From Macrostomum hystrix (Eukaryota > Platyhelminthes > Macrostomidae): DNA of 64,000 nt. Position 1 is the first letter of the stretch; the number at the start of each line of letters is the position of its first letter. A program made the translations under genes and the position numbers. Under the pieces are notes generated by a model. It was not told the DNA's origin. It did not search any database and saw only the letters and a program-made list of their open reading frames with translations. Below are positions 60,252-64,000 of the stretch, in pieces. The stretch covers positions 9,729,001 through 9,793,000 of the forward strand of contig CATNEN010000001.1 in assembly GCA_950097015.1 (NCBI GenBank). Direction: 5' to 3'.

Positions 60252-60612
60252 TAGTATAGGCTGATTAGGAGGAGGGCTCCGGGGCGAGCGACGGCGCGGC
60301 GACAGCAACTGATGGCAGAGCGACAGCGATCAAGGACAACGATGAAGAGACCACCCCAACTGCAAGCACCAAACTTTAACGAACCGCAAGCAGACTTTCA
60401 GCCCGACCATGAGGGACGATAAGAAGAAACTCAAGTGGCCGAGCCAGGGGCCTGCCGAGATTAGAAACTGTTCACGCGGAGGAGGCGGCGCGGGCAGGCT
60501 GTGGTCTGCCCTTCAATGCAGGCAGTGAGGCGACGGAGGACGAGAGTGAAGCAAGCAGAAGATAAAGTCTACACTAATACATGCGACTAAATTAATTCAT
60601 ACTAGTATAGGA
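60252..60612. other. GC-rich insert flanked by TAGTATAGG
   Basis: About 340 bp of GC-rich, purine-rich sequence, sharply different from its AT-rich surroundings. TAGTATAGG occurs at both borders (about 60,253 and 60,604), as expected for a target-site duplication. No coding frame or known element recognised. Confidence 0.45.
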
Positions 60613-60700
60613 CTTTGCAACAACAATAATACATTAATTCAATAGGCAATTTTCTGATTGCCAATCTACGAGTAGAATGAAAATGCTGACAGAAAAAAGG

Positions 60701-60708
60701 TATAAATA
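60701..60708 (+). promoter_or_regulatory. TATA box of lysozyme paralogue 3
   Basis: TATAAATA about 74 bp upstream of the split start codon at 60775. Confidence 0.6.
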
Positions 60709-60774
60709 AAAGAGACAACCAAACTTGAAAGAATAACTTTACACTGTAACAGGACAAGAGCTCATTAAGAAATC

Positions 60775-61607
60775 ATGTAAGTAATGGAGAGAGAGTTCAA
60801 TGCTGTCTCGAGTGCGGTGAATCTTTTTAATCTCTGAAGTCTTTGTAAGCCGAATTTCTATCACTCTTCAGGAAGTTGATCAGCGCCCTGATGGTCCTGG
60901 CTTTGTGTGCCGCTGTTAGCCACCAGCGGACTCTGCCCAATATCCCAGAGAAGTTCTTCCACTGCATCTGCATGGCCGCGTCCTTCTGCAACAAGGATAT
61001 CGGCTGCTATCCCTATCGCTACTCGTGCGGCCCCTACCAGATCACTGAGGCCTTCTGGATTGACGCCTCCGAGTTTGCTGGACATCGACTTGGCGGAGGT
61101 GAAAATTTCTTATTTATCGTTTGTTTATGAGACGTTTAAGGTAAAGACCACTGAAGCACAGCTTAAGTAACATTTGAGAGCATCGTTGTTATACGATGAA
61201 GGACAGTTCTACTAGATAAATCGAACACAATCACACCCACAAACATCAAATAAATGGCATCAGTCAATTAATCAACATTTTAATAAATGATTCCAGACTG
61301 GAAGTCTTGCACCACCGGTAGTGACAACGATGCCTGCTCTCGCCAGACAATGACCAGCTATTTCTCCAGGTACGGCAAATACTGCACCCGCGGCAGGACT
61401 CCGACTCTTGAGGTGAATCTTCACTTAATTTGACTTTCGTCTTTAAGCAGCTAAGCTGAGACGAACCAAGAATTGCAGCTAAATTTTTGAACCGATCTTC
61501 CATCTTTGTAGGACTACGCCAGGATGCACTACGGTGGCCCGCTGGGCTGCAGGAAGTCCAGAACCTTGAACTACTGGCAGAAGGTTAAGAGCTGCCTGGA
61601 TGAATAA
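60775..61607 (+). CDS. i-type lysozyme paralogue 3, catalytic Glu and Asp replaced (146 aa)
   Basis: Split start: AT at 60775-60776 then exons 60872-61098, 61297-61412 and 61512-61607; same exon sizes as paralogue 2. Signal peptide KLISALMVLALCAAVS. CICMAASFC lacks the catalytic Glu. The region CYPYRYSCGPYQI lacks the Asp as well (CDPDPYS in paralogue 2). Other differences are few (AGHRL for AGRRL, TRGRTP for TGGRTP, SRTLNY for SSTLDY). All Cys are kept, and there are no stops or frameshifts. It is a recent duplicate probably unable to act as a classical lysozyme. Confidence 0.93.
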
Positions 61608-62001
61608 ACTTGAGACCCTCCAAACTGAATCTAAACGGACTGGGCATACCAACCAAATAGCCTGACTCAATTTTGGTTTTCTGTCTTCTGATCACAAAAA
61701 ATTGCAAATGGATTCAAATACACACTTGCTTCTACTCGACCGTATTTTGAACTTTAATTTCTCATTTGAATTCGAAGCAATTGTTATTTGCTTGTAAGTA
61801 CTAAAGAATGTGATATGAGCCCAACTCTATTTATTCTCATTTATCGGTTGTTGTCCTCAATCGTTTACTGCTGTTTATTAGGATTTTGTCTATGCTCCAA
61901 ACACTCTTGATGACATTGTAAAACCTTGTTCTTAAGCTCTAAGTAACGTTAATAAAAACGCTCACTATGCTTAACTAGCATCGCTTGATTAACACGCAAC
62001 A
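61608..62001. other. 3' flank of lysozyme paralogue 3 and 5' flank of the Gypsy element
   Basis: Homologous to the flank of paralogue 2 up to about 61,810. I could not identify an LTR or primer-binding site before 62,002. Confidence 0.5.
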
Positions 62002-64000
62002 ATGGCGTCGTCGTTTGGCGAAGTGACGTTGGAGAAGCCCGATCGTGCTCAAACCTGGCTACTTGCCTTTGAAGCACTGTCCCGAGCGAAAGGATGGACG
62101 GATAGAGAGGGACAGAAAGGCATTGCTGACAACTTCATGGCGTGCTGTGGACTTTTAGCCCTGGAGAAGCTTCAGAGCATAGTCGCTCCTAGATCAGTGA
62201 CCGAACTTACTTTCCACGAGATTAACACTGCCTTGCAGGGCTACCTGAAGCCGAAAGAAAAGCTAGTCATCGCTGAACGCGTTCGCTTCTTTGCGTGCGA
62301 CAAGCACCCTCTGAGTCGATTTGTGATTTCGTCACCAGGCTTCGTCTTGCCGCAAAGGACTGTAAGTTCGACGCTTTAAAGACATCCGAGAGTCCTCTCG
62401 AGGAATTGCTTCAAATGGCACTAATATCTGGTCTCCGTGGCACAAAAAAGCAGCAGCGACTTTTAGAAGCCACTCAGATCAGGTCATTCAAAACTATTTC
62501 CGAGATAGTGGACTTTGTCCGCGACCCAGAGCAGGTGGAAGCTTTTGTTTCCACGAAACTGCAAGACGATTACCAAAACCATTCCCCAAACCAGATGCAG
62601 GAAGCGACCGTGTATTTTTCACAACGAAACAGCGGACATCATACCGGCAAGGACTGCTGCCACTGCGGAAAGTCACATTTTGACGGAAAATGCCCGGCTT
62701 TTGGCAAATCATGCTCAAAATGTGGCAAGAAAAATCACTTTGCTACGTGGCCGTCTGCATCCAGCAGAACTCATTGTGGTTAGTTCAAAGAAACCATACG
62801 GCTTGCTTGGTGGCGATCTGCTGGATGCCGAAGATCTGTTTCACACTTCGAATCTGCCTCCTGACAATTCCAAAACAGTAGAGCCTCTGCCTGCCATTAA
62901 GGGCGTAAAAGCACGCATGGAAGTTGTTGAAGGTGCCAAGCCTAGATTCTGCCGTGCTCGCCCCGTGCCTATTGCCATTGAGGGACAGATCAATGCCGAA
63001 CTCGACCGCTTGCAACAGTTGGGAGTAATTGAGCCTATTGAGGGACCCGTCAGCAATGCATCGCCTGTAGTGAGGGTCAAAAAGAAAGATGGTACATTGC
63101 GCATGTGTGCCGAACGAGAAAATCAAAGCCGACTCTCACCCAATCCCAAATGTCGAAGTCCTTTTCTCACGCTTGAAGAACGCGAAAGTCTTTGCCACTG
63201 TCGATCTCCGTTCTGCATATTGGCAAATCGAGCTTGACGAGGCGGCCAGAGACCTCTCTATCATCAACACATCGCGCGGACTCTACCGAGTTAACAAATG
63301 GGGATGAAAAACGCCTCATTCATCTTCCAAAGAACCATGGAGTCGATCTTGTCGGACATTAAAGGACTGTTGATTTATCAAGACGACATACTAGTGCACG
63401 CACCGGATGCTACTACGTTGGAAAAACGCCTTGCTGCGGTTCGCACTCGTCTCGTGGAAAAGCGGGTTACTATTAATCCAAGTGTACAAATTACAGTGAT
63501 TCGATCTCTTTTCATGGGTTCAAGATTTCTGCCGCCGTAATTCAGCCGGACGAACGACTGGTTGAAAAAGTCGGGCAAGTGTCTGCCCCAACGAACAAAT
63601 CGGAACTCGCGAGTTTCTTGGGACTGGTAAACTTTTTCGGGAGACTGATTCCCAACTTCGCCAAGAAGACCGCTCCCCTGAATCGGCTGCGCAAATCTAA
63701 TGTCGATTTCAATTGGACAGAGGAGTGCTCTCTAGCCTTCAGAAATCTTAAGGCCGAAATCGCCTCCGCACCAATAGTGCAACCCTATAGCCTATCAAAA
63801 GAACTGACGCTAACAACCGATGCCTCGAAAAGTTCAATCGCCGCAGTAGTTACTCAGGAGGGACATCCGGTAATATTTGTATCGAGAACGCTGTCATCGG
63901 CTAAATCGAATTACTCTAATATTGAACGAGAGGCTCTAGCCATCTTCTGGGCCGTCGCTCGATTAAAGCATTTCCTTCATGGTCGTCAGTTCACGATTCA
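62002..64000 (+). mobile_element. Ty3/Gypsy-like LTR retrotransposon, degraded, cut by window end
   Basis: Gag-like start (MASSFGEVTLEKPDRAQTWL), then after a frameshift near 62,330 one good and one damaged zinc knuckle (CHCGKSHFDGKC; CSKCGKKNHF lacks its last Cys). The frame jumps at about 62,740-62,790 directly to the RT entry (LGVIEPIEGPVSNASPVVRV), so the protease is missing. RT continues after another shift near 63,110 (ATVDLRSAYWQIELDEAARD, LLIYQDDILV with YxDD). RNase H follows (LTLTTDASKSSIAAVVTQEG, IEREALAIFWAVARLKHFL). Integrase would lie beyond the window. Confidence 0.9.

Overview
This window is animal nuclear DNA. Genes are split by GT-AG introns, 5' UTRs carry spliced leaders into the CDS, and there are two neurotransmitter-type GPCRs, an ionotropic glutamate receptor, SPATA17, i-type lysozymes and an ALK/LTK-type glycine-rich protein. 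tRNA-derived SINEs, a mariner, a hAT end, non-LTR fragments and a Ty3/Gypsy element are also present. i-type lysozymes and the receptor repertoire point to an invertebrate, probably a lophotrochozoan. The very high load of minisatellites and SINEs would fit a free-living flatworm such as Macrostomum, but the sequence alone does not prove that.

Layout. 1-840: 20-bp minisatellite. 973-3915 (+): FMRFamide-receptor-like GPCR. 5695-8447 (-): SPATA17, divergently paired with an unrecognised four-exon gene at 8708-11217 (+). 17855-41113 (-): one 5-HT1-like serotonin receptor of 454 aa in only three coding exons; introns of 5.7 and 16.2 kb hold more than ten different tandem arrays, a SINE and a displaced copy of an exon from the next gene. 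43795-48177 (+): a 10-exon ionotropic glutamate receptor with a Thr/Ala/Gly-rich repeat between signal peptide and amino-terminal domain. 50688-52557 (-): secreted glycine-rich (ALK/LTK GRD-like) protein. 52940-54019 (-), 55869-56676 (+) and 60775-61607 (+): three i-type lysozyme paralogues, each with its start codon split by an intron; two have lost the catalytic Glu and one also the catalytic Asp. 57399-58830: broken mariner with TIRs. 58831-59498: non-LTR RNase H fragment. 62002-64000: degraded Ty3/Gypsy element running off the window.

Functional reading. The left two thirds are neuronal and ciliary genes (peptide GPCR, SPATA17 pair, serotonin receptor, iGluR). The right third is a small secreted/digestive or immune cluster (GRD protein and lysozymes) that is being duplicated and invaded by transposons. 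Exon joins were derived by hand from splice signals and reading-frame continuity; every multi-exon model given closes in frame to a single stop. None has been checked against transcripts or databases.
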